Source: Mycolicibacterium canariasense
GTDB lineage: Bacteria > Actinomycetota > Actinomycetes > Mycobacteriales > Mycobacteriaceae
Reading direction: 5' to 3'
NCBI RefSeq assembly: GCF_002101555.1
Contig: NZ_LQOL01000019.1
Span: 62,001 to 126,000, forward strand
DNA: 64,000 bases
Under the pieces are notes generated by a model that was not told where the DNA came from, made no database searches, and saw only the letters and a list, made by a program, of their open reading frames with translations. The translations under genes and the position numbers were made by a program. Of this stretch, positions 47,953 to 57,143 are shown one piece after another. Position 1 is the first letter of the stretch. Every line of letters begins with the position of its first letter.

Positions 47953-48942
47953 CTAGTCGAAGGTCAGCACGATCCGGCCGCGGATGCCGCCGGATTGAAT
48001 GGCCCGATGGGCTGCGGCAGCCTCGGCAGCCGGATAGGTTCGCCCCACCCGCAGAGTCAGCAGCCCTTTCTCGGCCAGCACGCGGAGCTCGTCGAGTTTG
48101 GCGTGGGCGTGGGTGTATTCCGGGACGAAGACCTCTCGGACGGTGATAGCCCGGTCTGCACGTGGGTCTGGGCCGTCGCGCAGTTCCCAGCCGCGGACCG
48201 TGGCAAGCTGCCCGCCGTCGCGCAGTGCGGGCACAACGTCAATCCCTTGCAACGAACCGTCGACGACGGCGTCGACCCCGCCGGGCCACCACTGGCGGAT
48301 GCGCTCCCCGACCCCGGGGCCGCGGGCAACGATCTGGTCGGCGCCCAAGTCCGCGACCAGCGTCTCGTCGGCGGGCGCGGCGTCGGCGATCACGCGCAGC
48401 CCATCGGCCTTGGCCAGCTGGATGGTGTACCCGCCCACCGCCCCGGCCGCGCCCGTGACGGCGATCGTTTGGCCGGGATGCAAGTTCAGCATGTCGAGGG
48501 CGAGGCGTGCAGTCAGGCCGTTCATCGGCAATGTCGCCGCAGCCGTATGAGTGCTGCCCGCCGGAGCGAGCGTGACTTGATCCGGGCCCACCACCAAGTA
48601 TTCGGCGTACGCGCCGCCGGTCGCGTCGATCGGCATGACAATCACCATCACGCGGTCACCGACGTGCAGATCGGTCTGCGCGTCGGCGCCGATCTCGTCG
48701 ACGACACCGGCGGCTTCCATACCGGGGATGAACGGAGGACGCAACGGGCCGGAGCGCAACTGTTCGTCGAGGTCTCCGGCGCGCAACAAGGTGTCGCCCG
48801 GGTTGACCGTGGCGGCATGCACTCGAACGCGGATCTGCCGTGCTCCGGTGGCCGGCATCGGCACTTCGACCAGCTTGAGGACTTCCGGTCCGCCGTACTC
48901 GGTGAGACCGACGGCTTTCATCAGCCGGGGGTGCGGCTTCAT
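47953..48942 (-). CDS. NADP-dependent quinone oxidoreductase (zinc-free MDR)
   Basis: A 329-residue medium-chain reductase. The catalytic domain has VHAATVNPGDTLLRAG and PGMEAAGVVDEIG; the Rossmann domain has VTGAAGAVGGYTIQLAKADG. Zinc-ligand Cys are absent, so it is the quinone oxidoreductase/zeta-crystallin type. I start it at ATG 48942 because it shares the A of the upstream TGA (TGATG); ATG 48921 (MKAVGLTEYGG) is where family similarity begins and is a fair alternative. It is in a run with an NTF2-like gene and an HD gene. Confidence 0.87.
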   Translation of the reverse strand: MKPHPRLMKAVGLTEYGGPEVLKLVEVPMPATGARQIRVRVHAATVNPGDTLLRAGDLDEQLRSGPLRPPFIPGMEAAGVVDEIGADAQTDLHVGDRVMVIVMPIDATGGAYAEYLVVGPDQVTLAPAGSTHTAAATLPMNGLTARLALDMLNLHPGQTIAVTGAAGAVGGYTIQLAKADGLRVIADAAPADETLVADLGADQIVARGPGVGERIRQWWPGGVDAVVDGSLQGIDVVPALRDGGQLATVRGWELRDGPDPRADRAITVREVFVPEYTHAHAKLDELRVLAEKGLLTLRVGRTYPAAEAAAAHRAIQSGGIRGRIVLTFD

Positions 48943-49412
48943 CACAACCCGAGTTCGGTGAGGCCGGGATGGTCGGCGGGCCGCGGCTCCGCACTGTCCC
49001 AGTGGAAGAGGCGGGCGGAATCGGTGATGCGGACGTCGTTGATGCTGGCGTGCCTGATCTTCATCAAGCCGTCCGGAGCGAACTCCCAGTTCTCGTTGCC
49101 GTAAGCACGGAACCACTGACCGGTGTCGTCGTGATATTCGTAGGCGAATCGAACGGCAATACGGTTCTCACCATGTGCCCACAGTTCTTTGACCAGCCGG
49201 TAGTCGTGTTCGGAGGCCCATTTGCCGGAGAGGAACTCGATGATCTGATCTCTGCCCCGAAGGAAGGTGGACCGGTTCCGCCACCAGCTGTCCTGCGTAT
49301 AGCCCAGGGCGACGCGCTGCGGATCGCGCGTGTTCCAGAGGTTCTCGCCGGCTCGTACTTTCGCGATCGCGGACTCGTCGGTGAAAGGAGGCACCAGTGC
49401 GGATACCGTCAT
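48942..49412 (-). CDS. DUF1348 NTF2-like protein
   Basis: A 156-residue NTF2-fold protein. I choose ATG 49412 ([19 protein letters not shown]), which has GGAGAT 7 bp upstream; GTG/ATG codons up to 49448 are in frame but lack an RBS. Diagnostic DUF1348 segments are [34 protein letters not shown] and [24 protein letters not shown]. The family is unassigned in function. Its stop and the quinone oxidoreductase start share one base. Confidence 0.9.
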   Translation of the reverse strand: MTVSALVPPFTDESAIAKVRAGENLWNTRDPQRVALGYTQDSWWRNRSTFLRGRDQIIEFLSGKWASEHDYRLVKELWAHGENRIAVRFAYEYHDDTGQWFRAYGNENWEFAPDGLMKIRHASINDVRITDSARLFHWDSAEPRPADHPGLTELGL

Positions 49413-49614
49413 GCTGATCTCCAGGCATCGAAGGTGTGGACACGTCATCCGTCGCCGTCGAACGACGTAGGGGACAACCTCACCCAGTGTCGTCGCCAGG
49501 CGACGGGGGCGAATCTGCCATCGGACAGTCCACCCCGACAGTGTTGGTGTGTCCGGCCCGCCCCGCGACCAGTCCCGCCGTCATCTGGGTGCGCGTCGTG
49601 AACCGCTCCGCCCG

Positions 49615-52389
49615 TCATGTCCCGTCCCCGGGCGGCAGTGCGCGGTCCAGCTGACTGCGGGAGCTGACATCGAGCTTGGCGAAGACCTTGCTGAGGTGGT
49701 ACTGCACCGTGCGGGCGCTGATGAACAGCCGGGCTCCGATCTCGGCGTTGGACAACCCATCGCGAGCAAGCCGCGCGACCTGTGACTCCTGTGCGGTGAG
49801 GCCCCGGTCGGCATCGAACGGAGTTCGTTCGCGCATCGCCGTGTCACCCACCGCCCTCAACTCACGCTGGGTCCGCTCCGCGAATGCGTTCATCGTCATC
49901 GAAACGAACATCGTGTGAGCAATGCGCAGTTGCTCTCGGGCATCCGCGCGTCGCCGTTCGCGCCGCAACCACTCTCCGTAGAGCAGGTGCGCGCGGGCCA
50001 GATCCCCGCGAACGCGTGTCCGACTGAACCGTTCGATCGACTCTAGGTAGAGGCGCTCGGCGTCCGCTCCGTGCTGCAGCAGTGCCGATGACCGCGCGCC
50101 GAGTCCCAATGCCCAATCGGTACCGCTGGCGGCGGTCAGCTCTTCCAATCGGGTGAGCGCATCCGCTGCCTTCTCGGCCTCGCCGCTGCGCGCCGCCGCC
50201 TCGACCAGTTCGGGCAGCGCCCAATTCGCCGATGCCAACTCGGGCGGGAACTGCGCTGCCAGCTCGGCAGCGCCCAGAGCCCGGCGGTAATCTCCGGAAC
50301 CGTTGTGCAGGACCGCTTCAGCCCACCAGGCCACCGTGAGACCGTTGCCTTCGCCCCGAGCCGTCACTTCGGCCACCGTGGCCTCGATGAGTGCCATTGC
50401 ATCTGCTTGTTCGCCGCGCAGGGCGGCCAGGCCCAACGCTGCGTACGGAGCAAGGCGGCTGCCTGTCGCCTCCTGTGCGGCTTCGAGCTCATCGACCACC
50501 GCCGCGGCACCGGCGAGGTCACCGAAGAACAACAAGGCTGTTGCGCGGGAACTCAGCGCGACCGGCATGTCACCGATCGCGCCTCGACCGCGGGCAATGT
50601 CGACGTGGCGCCTCGTCGCCTGGTCGAAACGGTCGTCGTCCCAGGCCAAGTGGGCTGCCGACGACGCGAGTAGCGCGCAGATGAGTTCTTCGTCAGGCGA
50701 CACGCCGTCGTCGAACGCTGCCAGAACGGCACCCAGAGCGGGCCTGGCCGCTACGTAGCCCAGGCGGTAATGCAGAATCAGCCAATCCAACAAGAGATCC
50801 CGTCGGTCGGGGATGGCGGCTGGGCGTGGTGCGGTCTGCGCGGCGAGGGCGACGTCGAACACGTTGGCGTTGAGGGCGAGACGACCAGCGAACATGGCAG
50901 CCAACATTGCGTCCATGTAGGTGACGCGGGACAGTGTGACGTCAATCGATTCCAGTCGTTTGGCGGCGCTCAGTAGCAGCGGCGGCGCGTCGCGGCCATG
51001 GTTGGAGATATATGCGATCTGCGCTCTGATGAGATCTCCTCGCGCTCGTTGACGATCGCTGGGGCGCTGCGCTTCTGCCATTGCCAGGAGATCCTGGGCA
51101 CTGTCGAAGGCGCCCAGCTGAACTTTGGCCGATGCCGCGGCCAGTGCCCGCTCGCTGCGTTTGGCGGAATCGACCGACAGCATGGCTGCCCGCTCCAGGA
51201 AGGCTGCCGCGGCGCTGATTCCACCGCGGGCTTGTGCGCGGCCTGCGGAGGCTTCCAGTTCTGCGGCGACGGTTTCGTCTGGCCCGGTAACGGCATGGGC
51301 AAGGTGCCAGGCGCGTCGATCAGGGTCTGATCCCGGGTCGGTGGCCGTGGCCAGAGCGCGGTGGGCCTGCTGTCGCTCGGATAGCGACGCTGACCGATAT
51401 GCCGCAGAACGCACCAACGGATGGCGGAATTTCACCCGGCCACCGAACGACGCCAGCCCGGCTTCGATTGCGGGAGCGGCTTCCTCGGATGCCACCCCGA
51501 CGTCGCCGGCGGCCCGCCATATCAGGGCGGAGTCGCCGGTCGGTTCGGCTGCCGCCAACAGCAGCAGGCGCCGGGTGGCGTCGGGTAATGCGCGGATACG
51601 GGAGCCGAAGGTTTGTTCCATCTCGGCTGGTAAGTGCACTCCGCCCGGCAATCCGAACCCGCCCGCCAACTCGTCGGGCTTCAACCCGCGGGGCAATTCC
51701 AGTAACGCCAGTGGGTTGCCATGGGTCTCGGCGATGATCTGCTGGCGGATCCGCGGGTCCATCGGAACCGTGAGCGCGGAATCGAGCAGTGCGTTCGCAT
51801 CGGGTCCACGCAAACCTCGAACCACCAGGGTTGGCAGCCCTGCCACGGCCTGAGTGGGCTCCCTGGCGGCAAAGACCATCCCCACCGACTCGGACCCCAA
51901 TCGGCGGGCGACGAAGGCAAGGATCTGCGCCGAAGCCCGGTCCAGCCATTGTTCGTCATCGATCAGGCAGAGCAAGGGGCGGTCCGTGGCGGCGTTGGAC
52001 AACAAGTTGAGGACAGCGAGCCCCACCAGAAATCGGTCCGGTGCCGGCCCTTGCGCCATGCCCAATGCGGTTGACAGCGCCGCCTGCTGCGGCGCGGGCA
52101 GGCCATCGAGGCGGCCCAACAACGGCATACAGAGTTGATGGATCCCGGCGAAAGCAAATTCCATTTCCGACTGGATGCCGGCGGTCCGCTCCACTCGGCA
52201 GGGGCCGGCGTTGTTCGCCAGGTGGTTCAGTAGCGCGGTCTTGCCGATCCCGGGTTCACCGCGGATCACCAATGCGCGGCTCTCACCGCTGCGCAGAGCC
52301 GCGACGATGCCATCGAGAACCGCACACTCATCCCGACGACCCAGGAGCTTGGGCAACCGGTCGTCTACGGAATAACCGCTGACCTGCAC
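49615..52389 (-). CDS. Large ATP-binding LuxR-family regulator (LAL/MalT type)
   Basis: A 924-residue regulator from GTG 52389. Residues 15-330 form an AAA/STAND ATPase: Walker A GEPGIGKT with K50 and Walker B LLCLIDDEQWLD. Residues about 330-850 are TPR-like helical repeats. Residues about 855-915 are a LuxR helix-turn-helix (LTAQESQVARLARDGLSNAEIGARLFISARTVQYHL split over two helices). LAL regulators activate transcription after ligand- and ATP-driven assembly. There is no single obvious target; the NTF2-quinone reductase-HD-Ddn run begins 200 bp downstream on the same strand. Confidence 0.9.
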   Translation of the reverse strand: MQVSGYSVDDRLPKLLGRRDECAVLDGIVAALRSGESRALVIRGEPGIGKTALLNHLANNAGPCRVERTAGIQSEMEFAFAGIHQLCMPLLGRLDGLPAPQQAALSTALGMAQGPAPDRFLVGLAVLNLLSNAATDRPLLCLIDDEQWLDRASAQILAFVARRLGSESVGMVFAAREPTQAVAGLPTLVVRGLRGPDANALLDSALTVPMDPRIRQQIIAETHGNPLALLELPRGLKPDELAGGFGLPGGVHLPAEMEQTFGSRIRALPDATRRLLLLAAAEPTGDSALIWRAAGDVGVASEEAAPAIEAGLASFGGRVKFRHPLVRSAAYRSASLSERQQAHRALATATDPGSDPDRRAWHLAHAVTGPDETVAAELEASAGRAQARGGISAAAAFLERAAMLSVDSAKRSERALAAASAKVQLGAFDSAQDLLAMAEAQRPSDRQRARGDLIRAQIAYISNHGRDAPPLLLSAAKRLESIDVTLSRVTYMDAMLAAMFAGRLALNANVFDVALAAQTAPRPAAIPDRRDLLLDWLILHYRLGYVAARPALGAVLAAFDDGVSPDEELICALLASSAAHLAWDDDRFDQATRRHVDIARGRGAIGDMPVALSSRATALLFFGDLAGAAAVVDELEAAQEATGSRLAPYAALGLAALRGEQADAMALIEATVAEVTARGEGNGLTVAWWAEAVLHNGSGDYRRALGAAELAAQFPPELASANWALPELVEAAARSGEAEKAADALTRLEELTAASGTDWALGLGARSSALLQHGADAERLYLESIERFSRTRVRGDLARAHLLYGEWLRRERRRADAREQLRIAHTMFVSMTMNAFAERTQRELRAVGDTAMRERTPFDADRGLTAQESQVARLARDGLSNAEIGARLFISARTVQYHLSKVFAKLDVSSRSQLDRALPPGDGT

Positions 52390-52457
52390 AGGGAGACGCT
52401 ATACCGCGACGCAGTGCTTCCGGCGGCACAAGCGCCGACTGCCGCTTCTGGCCCCCG

Positions 52458-53816
52458 CTACAGGCTGCCCAGCAGCTGATTGAACGCCTCGGTCATGGAC
52501 GGATGGGTGTAGATGGAATCCCGCAGGGCGGTGGCGGTGATGCCGTGCCGCATGGCCAGGGCGACGGTGTTGATCACCTCATGGGCGTCGTAGCAGAGCA
52601 GCGCCGCGCCGAGGATCAGATCGGTCTGCGCGTCCACCACCACCTTCATCCGGCCCTGCGGCTCGTCGACGATGCGGGCCCGCGGCACGGTGGCCATACG
52701 GGCGACGTCCATGGCTGCGACCTTGATATCGAGTCCCGTGGCGCGGGCCTCGCGCTCGGTCAGGCCCACCCGCCCTAGCGGCGGGGTGATGAAAAGGTTG
52801 TAGGGCACGGCCTTCCGGTCGGCCGTGCTGCGAGCCCCGTCGCCGACGAGCTGGTCGAGCACGATGCGGTAGTCGTCGAGGGAGACGTAGGTGAACTGGG
52901 GGCCGCCGTTCACGTCGCCCATCGCGAAGATGTGCGGCCGGCTGCTGCGCAGCTGCTCGTCGACCGCGACGGCGCCCGACGGGGTGGTGTCCACCCCCGC
53001 GGCCGCCAGGTCCAGTTCGGCGGTGACGGGTTCGCGGCCCAGTGCCACCAGGATGGCGTCGGCGTCGACGGTGTGCACCGTGTCGCCGACCCGATAGCTG
53101 ACCGTGCCGTCGTCGACCGCGGTCACCTCTGCGTCGGTGATGATCCGGATGCCCTTGTCCTGCAGGATGGTCCGTGCCGCCTCGGCAATATCGTCGTCCT
53201 CGCGGGCCAGTACCCGGCCGTGCCGATCCAGCACGGTCACCTCGGAGCCGTACGTGGCGTACATCGCGGCGAACTCCAGGCCGACGTAGCCGCCGCCCAA
53301 CACCACCAGCCGCGCCGGCAGGTTCTGCTCGGTCAGCAGGTCCGTGCTGGTGTGCACGCGAGGCGAGGTGGCCAGTCCCGGAATATCGGGAAGTGTTGGG
53401 CGCGAACCGGTCCCGATCACGATCCACTTCGCCGACACCGTGACTTCGCCCTCGGCGGTGGTCACCGCCAGGGTGTGCTCGTCGAGGAAGCGGGCCGAAC
53501 CGGTGAGCACCTCGGCCGTCGGGATGCCGTCGATCATCGTGTAATTCACCGCGCGCAGGCCGGCGGTCAACTCGCCGGTCACGGTGACGGCGCGACGGTA
53601 CTCGTCGGGATGGGCGGTGTCGGTGCCCAGGTGCTCGGATCGGTAGACCATCGATTTCGTCGGGACGCACCCGATGTTGATGCAGGTGCCCCCGTACATC
53701 TGCGCGGACTGCTCGATCATCGCCACCCGCCAGCCCTTGCGGCCCAGCGCGGCGGCCAGCGTCTTGCCGCCCTTCCCGAAACCGATTACCGCGAGGTCGA
53801 CCTGCCGGTCACTCAC
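52458..53816 (-). CDS. RclA-like pyridine nucleotide-disulfide oxidoreductase
   Basis: A 452-residue flavoprotein from GTG 53816. FAD motif GFGKGG (12-17), redox pair C45 and C50 in GGTCINIGCVPTKS, NAD motif GGGYVGLEFA and the C-terminal dimer interface ending IYTHPSMTEAFNQLLG are intact. RclA-type proteins reduce metals or defend against reactive chlorine using NADH. The GKG opening and the THPSM-x-E end fit that group better than lipoamide dehydrogenase. It overlaps a quinone-type reductase by 4 bp, and both are divergent from a thiol-based HxlR regulator, so a redox or electrophile stress role is likely. Confidence 0.88.
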   Translation of the reverse strand: MSDRQVDLAVIGFGKGGKTLAAALGRKGWRVAMIEQSAQMYGGTCINIGCVPTKSMVYRSEHLGTDTAHPDEYRRAVTVTGELTAGLRAVNYTMIDGIPTAEVLTGSARFLDEHTLAVTTAEGEVTVSAKWIVIGTGSRPTLPDIPGLATSPRVHTSTDLLTEQNLPARLVVLGGGYVGLEFAAMYATYGSEVTVLDRHGRVLAREDDDIAEAARTILQDKGIRIITDAEVTAVDDGTVSYRVGDTVHTVDADAILVALGREPVTAELDLAAAGVDTTPSGAVAVDEQLRSSRPHIFAMGDVNGGPQFTYVSLDDYRIVLDQLVGDGARSTADRKAVPYNLFITPPLGRVGLTEREARATGLDIKVAAMDVARMATVPRARIVDEPQGRMKVVVDAQTDLILGAALLCYDAHEVINTVALAMRHGITATALRDSIYTHPSMTEAFNQLLGSL

Positions 53817-54811
53817 CGGTGCACCACCACCTTTCCGATCATGTGCCCCGACTCGACCAGCCGGTGCGCCTCACGCAGCCCCACCGCGCTGAAATCGTCG
53901 ATTGCGGTGGTGATGGTACTGCGCAGCTCGCCTCGGTCAACCAGGTCGGCGGCCGCGGCGAGCAGACGCTGCTGGGCGATCATGTCGTAGGAGTACAACG
54001 CGCGGGTGAACATCAGCTCCCAATGCCAGGCGATGCTCTTCGGTTTCAGCGCCACCAACTCCAACCCCTCGGGTTCGTCGATGGCGGTGATGTGTCCGAA
54101 CGGCTTGGTGATCGCCGCGTACGTCTCGACGTTGCCGGCCGAGTGCGGGGAGAACACGTAGTCGATTCCCTCGGGTGCGGTGGCCAGCGCCTGCTTCTGC
54201 AGGTCGTGGTGGTCGATCACCACGTCGGCGCCCAGGTGCAGCGCCCAGTCCCGCGAGTCGTCCCGGCTGGCGGTGGCGATCACCCGGACCCCGGTCAGTT
54301 TCTTGGCCAGCTGGATCATGACCGAGCCGACGCCTCCGGCGGCACCCAGCACCAGCAGGTCGCCGGTGGAGTCGGCGGTCAGGCCGAACCGCTCGAACAG
54401 CGCCTCCCATGCGGTGATGGTGGTCAGCGGTAATGCGGCGGAATCCTTGAAGGACAACGACTTCGGCTTACGGGAGACGATGCGCTCGTCCACCGCATGT
54501 AGTTCGGCATTGGTGCCGGGCCTGCTGACGTCGCCGGCGTACCAGACCTCGTCGCCCACGGCCAGGGTACCGACCTGCGGGCCGACGGCTTCGATGACAC
54601 CGGCCGCGTCGAAGCCGAGGATCGTCGGTGTCTCCGACGGCTGCAGGCCGCGGCGCCGCTTGATGTCGACCGGATTCACCGAGACCGCATGCACGCGGAC
54701 CAGCACATCGTGTGGGCGCAGCTCGGGTACGTCGACCCGCACGTCCTGCAGGGCGTCGGGGTTGTCGATGGGCAGGGCGGTGAAAGCTGCGGTGGCTGTC
54801 ATGGTGGTCAT
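53813..54811 (-). CDS. Zinc-type alcohol dehydrogenase-like / quinone reductase
   Basis: A 332-residue medium-chain reductase. Markers are VHAVSVNPVDIKRRRG, GFDAAGVIEAVG, the Rossmann VLGAAGGVGSVMIQLAKKL and the motif TTITAWEALFERFGL. No structural-zinc Cys cluster is seen despite the common name. It matches the ZADH/QOR2-like group that reduces quinones or enals. It is first in a two-gene unit with the RclA-like gene (GTGA overlap) and is divergent from HxlR, the arrangement of qorR-qor2 in Corynebacterium. Confidence 0.86.
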   Translation of the reverse strand: MTTMTATAAFTALPIDNPDALQDVRVDVPELRPHDVLVRVHAVSVNPVDIKRRRGLQPSETPTILGFDAAGVIEAVGPQVGTLAVGDEVWYAGDVSRPGTNAELHAVDERIVSRKPKSLSFKDSAALPLTTITAWEALFERFGLTADSTGDLLVLGAAGGVGSVMIQLAKKLTGVRVIATASRDDSRDWALHLGADVVIDHHDLQKQALATAPEGIDYVFSPHSAGNVETYAAITKPFGHITAIDEPEGLELVALKPKSIAWHWELMFTRALYSYDMIAQQRLLAAAADLVDRGELRSTITTAIDDFSAVGLREAHRLVESGHMIGKVVVHR

Positions 54812-54852
54812 GGGCGCGACGCTAGACCCACCACCCCGGTGTCCCGCAAGGG

Positions 54853-54937
54853 CGGTTACTTTCCTTCGGGGAAGCTTTGCACATCAGCGGAATTGGCAGC
54901 TGTTCGCCGTGGTTGAGCCCTGAGGACGGTTACTTTC
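54853..54937. promoter_or_regulatory. Direct repeats in the HxlR/reductase divergent promoter
   Basis: CGGTTACTTTC occurs exactly at 54853-54863 and 54927-54937, 74 bp apart, once near each divergent gene. The two copies share the word G-N-CGGTTACTTTC. They are candidate binding sites for the HxlR regulator, one per promoter. Confidence 0.6.
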
Positions 54938-54969
54938 GATATGACACCGATGCAGCTCAGGAGGGTCCG

Positions 54970-55353
54970 ATGGCCAGGCCGTGCCCGACGGGGCATCACG
55001 ACAAACATGATGTGTACTCGGACAGTTGTCCCTGCCGGGCGCTGCTGGACCTGCTGTCGAACAAATGGTCCGCGCTGATCATCGGGTTACTCGAGGAGCG
55101 CGGGGCGGTGCGGTTCTCCGAGCTGCAGGCCCAGCTGCCGGGGGTGGGTGCCAAGATGCTCACCCAGACGCTGCGGCGGCTGGCGGCGGCGTCGTTGGTG
55201 AATCGCACCGTGTACGCCGAAGTGCCGCCGCGGGTGGAGTACACATTGACCGATCTCGGCGTCAGCGTGTCCGAGCCCCTAGGGCTGTTGCGGACCTGGG
55301 TGGAAGACAATATCGATCGGGTCGAGGCGCTGAACCGGGACTGGAACACTTAG
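54970..55353 (+). CDS. HxlR-family redox-sensing regulator
   Basis: A 127-residue winged-helix protein. ATG 54970 has an excellent AGGAGG 5-6 bp upstream; the frame is open further upstream but lacks coding character there. The HxlR core is CPCRALLDLLSNKWSALIIG, FSELQAQLPGVGAKMLTQTL and YAEVPPRVEYTLTDLG. C20 and C22 sit just before helix 1, where QorR/YodB/HypR-type proteins carry their redox-active Cys. Oxidation of such Cys by quinones or diamide derepresses the divergent reductase genes. A similar role here is inference from sequence and context. Confidence 0.9.
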   Translation: MARPCPTGHHDKHDVYSDSCPCRALLDLLSNKWSALIIGLLEERGAVRFSELQAQLPGVGAKMLTQTLRRLAAASLVNRTVYAEVPPRVEYTLTDLGVSVSEPLGLLRTWVEDNIDRVEALNRDWNT

Positions 55354-55356
55354 CCC

Positions 55357-55418
55357 TCTTGGATGGTCTTCGCGCAAGCGCTCATCCGATCCGATGGTCT
55401 TCGCGCAAGCGCTCATCC
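55357..55418 (-). repeat. Two copies of a 31-bp stop-anchored repeat (MIRU-like)
   Basis: On the minus strand GATGAGCGCTTGCGCGAAGA followed by CCATC occurs twice at 31-bp spacing (TGA at 55415-55413 and 55384-55382). The first TGA is the stop codon of the symporter gene. The 20-nt core is identical to that of the threefold repeat at 29.7 kb. Confidence 0.95.
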
Positions 55419-57143
55419 GCGCGGCACACGCTCCACGCCCATGCCCAGCCGCTCCGGCACGTGCATGCGCGCGAAGATCCGCGCGACATCCGGTGTCGCT
55501 CGGGTGAATCGGCTGACCACGATCATGGTGGCGAAGGCCAGTGGCACGCTGACGGCGGCGGGATAACCGATCATCACCGCCGGCCAGCCACCGAGGACGT
55601 CGTCGTCAACTCCGCCTGAGATGGCCACCACGACCGCGCCGCCACAGACGCCGCCACCGGTGATCAGCCCGCATGCGGCTCCGGTGGCGGTCAGCCCGCG
55701 CCACCAGATGCCAAGCACCAGAAGCGGACACAACGTCGACGCAGCGACGGCGAAGGCCAGGCCGACGCTGCGGGACAACTCCAGACCCGACACCACCAGC
55801 GACAGCGGAATCGGGATCAGCCCGCCGACCACGGCGGCCACCCGGAAATCCCGCACCCGGCCGCGCAGCACGTCGGTGGCCAACGAGCCGGCGATGCTGA
55901 CCAACAGACCTGATGACGTGGCCAAGAACGCCGCGATCGCACCGGCGGCCACCAGGGCGCCCAGCAGCTGCCCGGCCACCCCGCCGACGGTGGAGCCCGG
56001 AGCGAGCAGCACTGCGGCGTCGGCGCTTCCGGTGATCAGCAACTGTGGCACGTACAGCCGGGAGAACACGCCCAGCAGGATGGGGAACAGGTAGAACACC
56101 GACAGCAGGGCGATGACGGCCAGCGCGGTGCGCCGGGCGGCCCGGCCGTCGGGATTGGTGTAGAAGCGCACCAGGACATGCGGCAGACCCATGGTGCCCA
56201 GGAATGTCGCGACGATGATGGACACCACCTGATACAGCGGATGCCCGCCGCCCAGGCCGCCGCCGGAGGTGATCCACGCACTGCCGGTGCCCGGGGTGCC
56301 GGCCACCACCGGGGTGGCCGCGCCGGCGGCCAGGTTCAGTGTGCTGCCCGCGCCGAGGGTGTGGTCACCGGGGGCACCGATGCTGGCGGCGTTCACGTCT
56401 CGTCCGTCCAGCGCGCCGGTGACGGTGATTCCGGCAGGGTCGATCACCTGCACCACCACGTCGGTGTCGATGGTGACGGTGGTGTCATGCTGCACGCGCG
56501 GGGGCAGCGGGCCGCCGAGTTCTGCGCGGTCGTGCAGGAACAACGCCAGCAGGGCCAGGGCCGGGATGGCGATGGCGGTCAGCTTGAGCCAGTACTGGAA
56601 GGCCTGCACGAAGGTGATCGAGCGCATCCCGCCGCCCACCACATTGCTGATGACGATTCCGCCGACCAGCAGCGGTCCGATCCAGACCGGCACGCCGAGA
56701 AGGGTTTTCAGCGCGAGTCCGGCGCCCTGATACTGCGGTGCCAGGTAGAACACGCAGATCACCACCACGACGAGCATGGCGACCTTGCGCAGCCGCGCCG
56801 AACCCAACCGGAACTCCGCGAAATCGGGCACGGTGTACGCGCCGGAGCGCCGCAGCGGCGCGGCCACGAACAACAACAGGCCCAGGTAGCCCGCGGTGAA
56901 CCCCACCGGGTACCACAGCGCGTCGGCGCCGTACTTGGCGATCAGTCCGGCCACGCCGAGAAACGATGCCGCCGAGAGGTATTCACCGGAGATGGCCGCC
57001 GCGTTCCAGCGGGGGCCGACGCTGCGCGAGGCGACCAAGAAGTCCGAGGTGGTGCGCGACAGGCGAACTCCGTAGGCGCCGATGGCGACGGTGGCCACCG
57101 CCGCGGCCAGCAGCGCGGCCGCCGTCAGCGGGGAGCCGGTCAT
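55413..57143 (-). CDS. Sodium/solute symporter under LytS-LytTR control
   Basis: A 576-residue SSS protein with about 13 helices. Family markers are AAISGEYLSAASFLGVAGLIAKYG, GGGMRSITFVQAFQYWLKL and GTMGLPHVLVRFYTNPDGRAARR. It is related to the ActP-like symporter at 44.7 kb but has a ~75-residue Gly/Val/Thr-rich insertion (about 205-285) in an extracytoplasmic loop, not usual in ActP. It is the last gene of an operon behind sensor kinase, response regulator and a small membrane protein (ATGA overlap with the latter). Probable substrate is a monocarboxylate such as acetate or pyruvate; not proven by sequence. Confidence 0.88.
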   Translation of the reverse strand: MTGSPLTAAALLAAAVATVAIGAYGVRLSRTTSDFLVASRSVGPRWNAAAISGEYLSAASFLGVAGLIAKYGADALWYPVGFTAGYLGLLLFVAAPLRRSGAYTVPDFAEFRLGSARLRKVAMLVVVVICVFYLAPQYQGAGLALKTLLGVPVWIGPLLVGGIVISNVVGGGMRSITFVQAFQYWLKLTAIAIPALALLALFLHDRAELGGPLPPRVQHDTTVTIDTDVVVQVIDPAGITVTGALDGRDVNAASIGAPGDHTLGAGSTLNLAAGAATPVVAGTPGTGSAWITSGGGLGGGHPLYQVVSIIVATFLGTMGLPHVLVRFYTNPDGRAARRTALAVIALLSVFYLFPILLGVFSRLYVPQLLITGSADAAVLLAPGSTVGGVAGQLLGALVAAGAIAAFLATSSGLLVSIAGSLATDVLRGRVRDFRVAAVVGGLIPIPLSLVVSGLELSRSVGLAFAVAASTLCPLLVLGIWWRGLTATGAACGLITGGGVCGGAVVVAISGGVDDDVLGGWPAVMIGYPAAVSVPLAFATMIVVSRFTRATPDVARIFARMHVPERLGMGVERVPRG

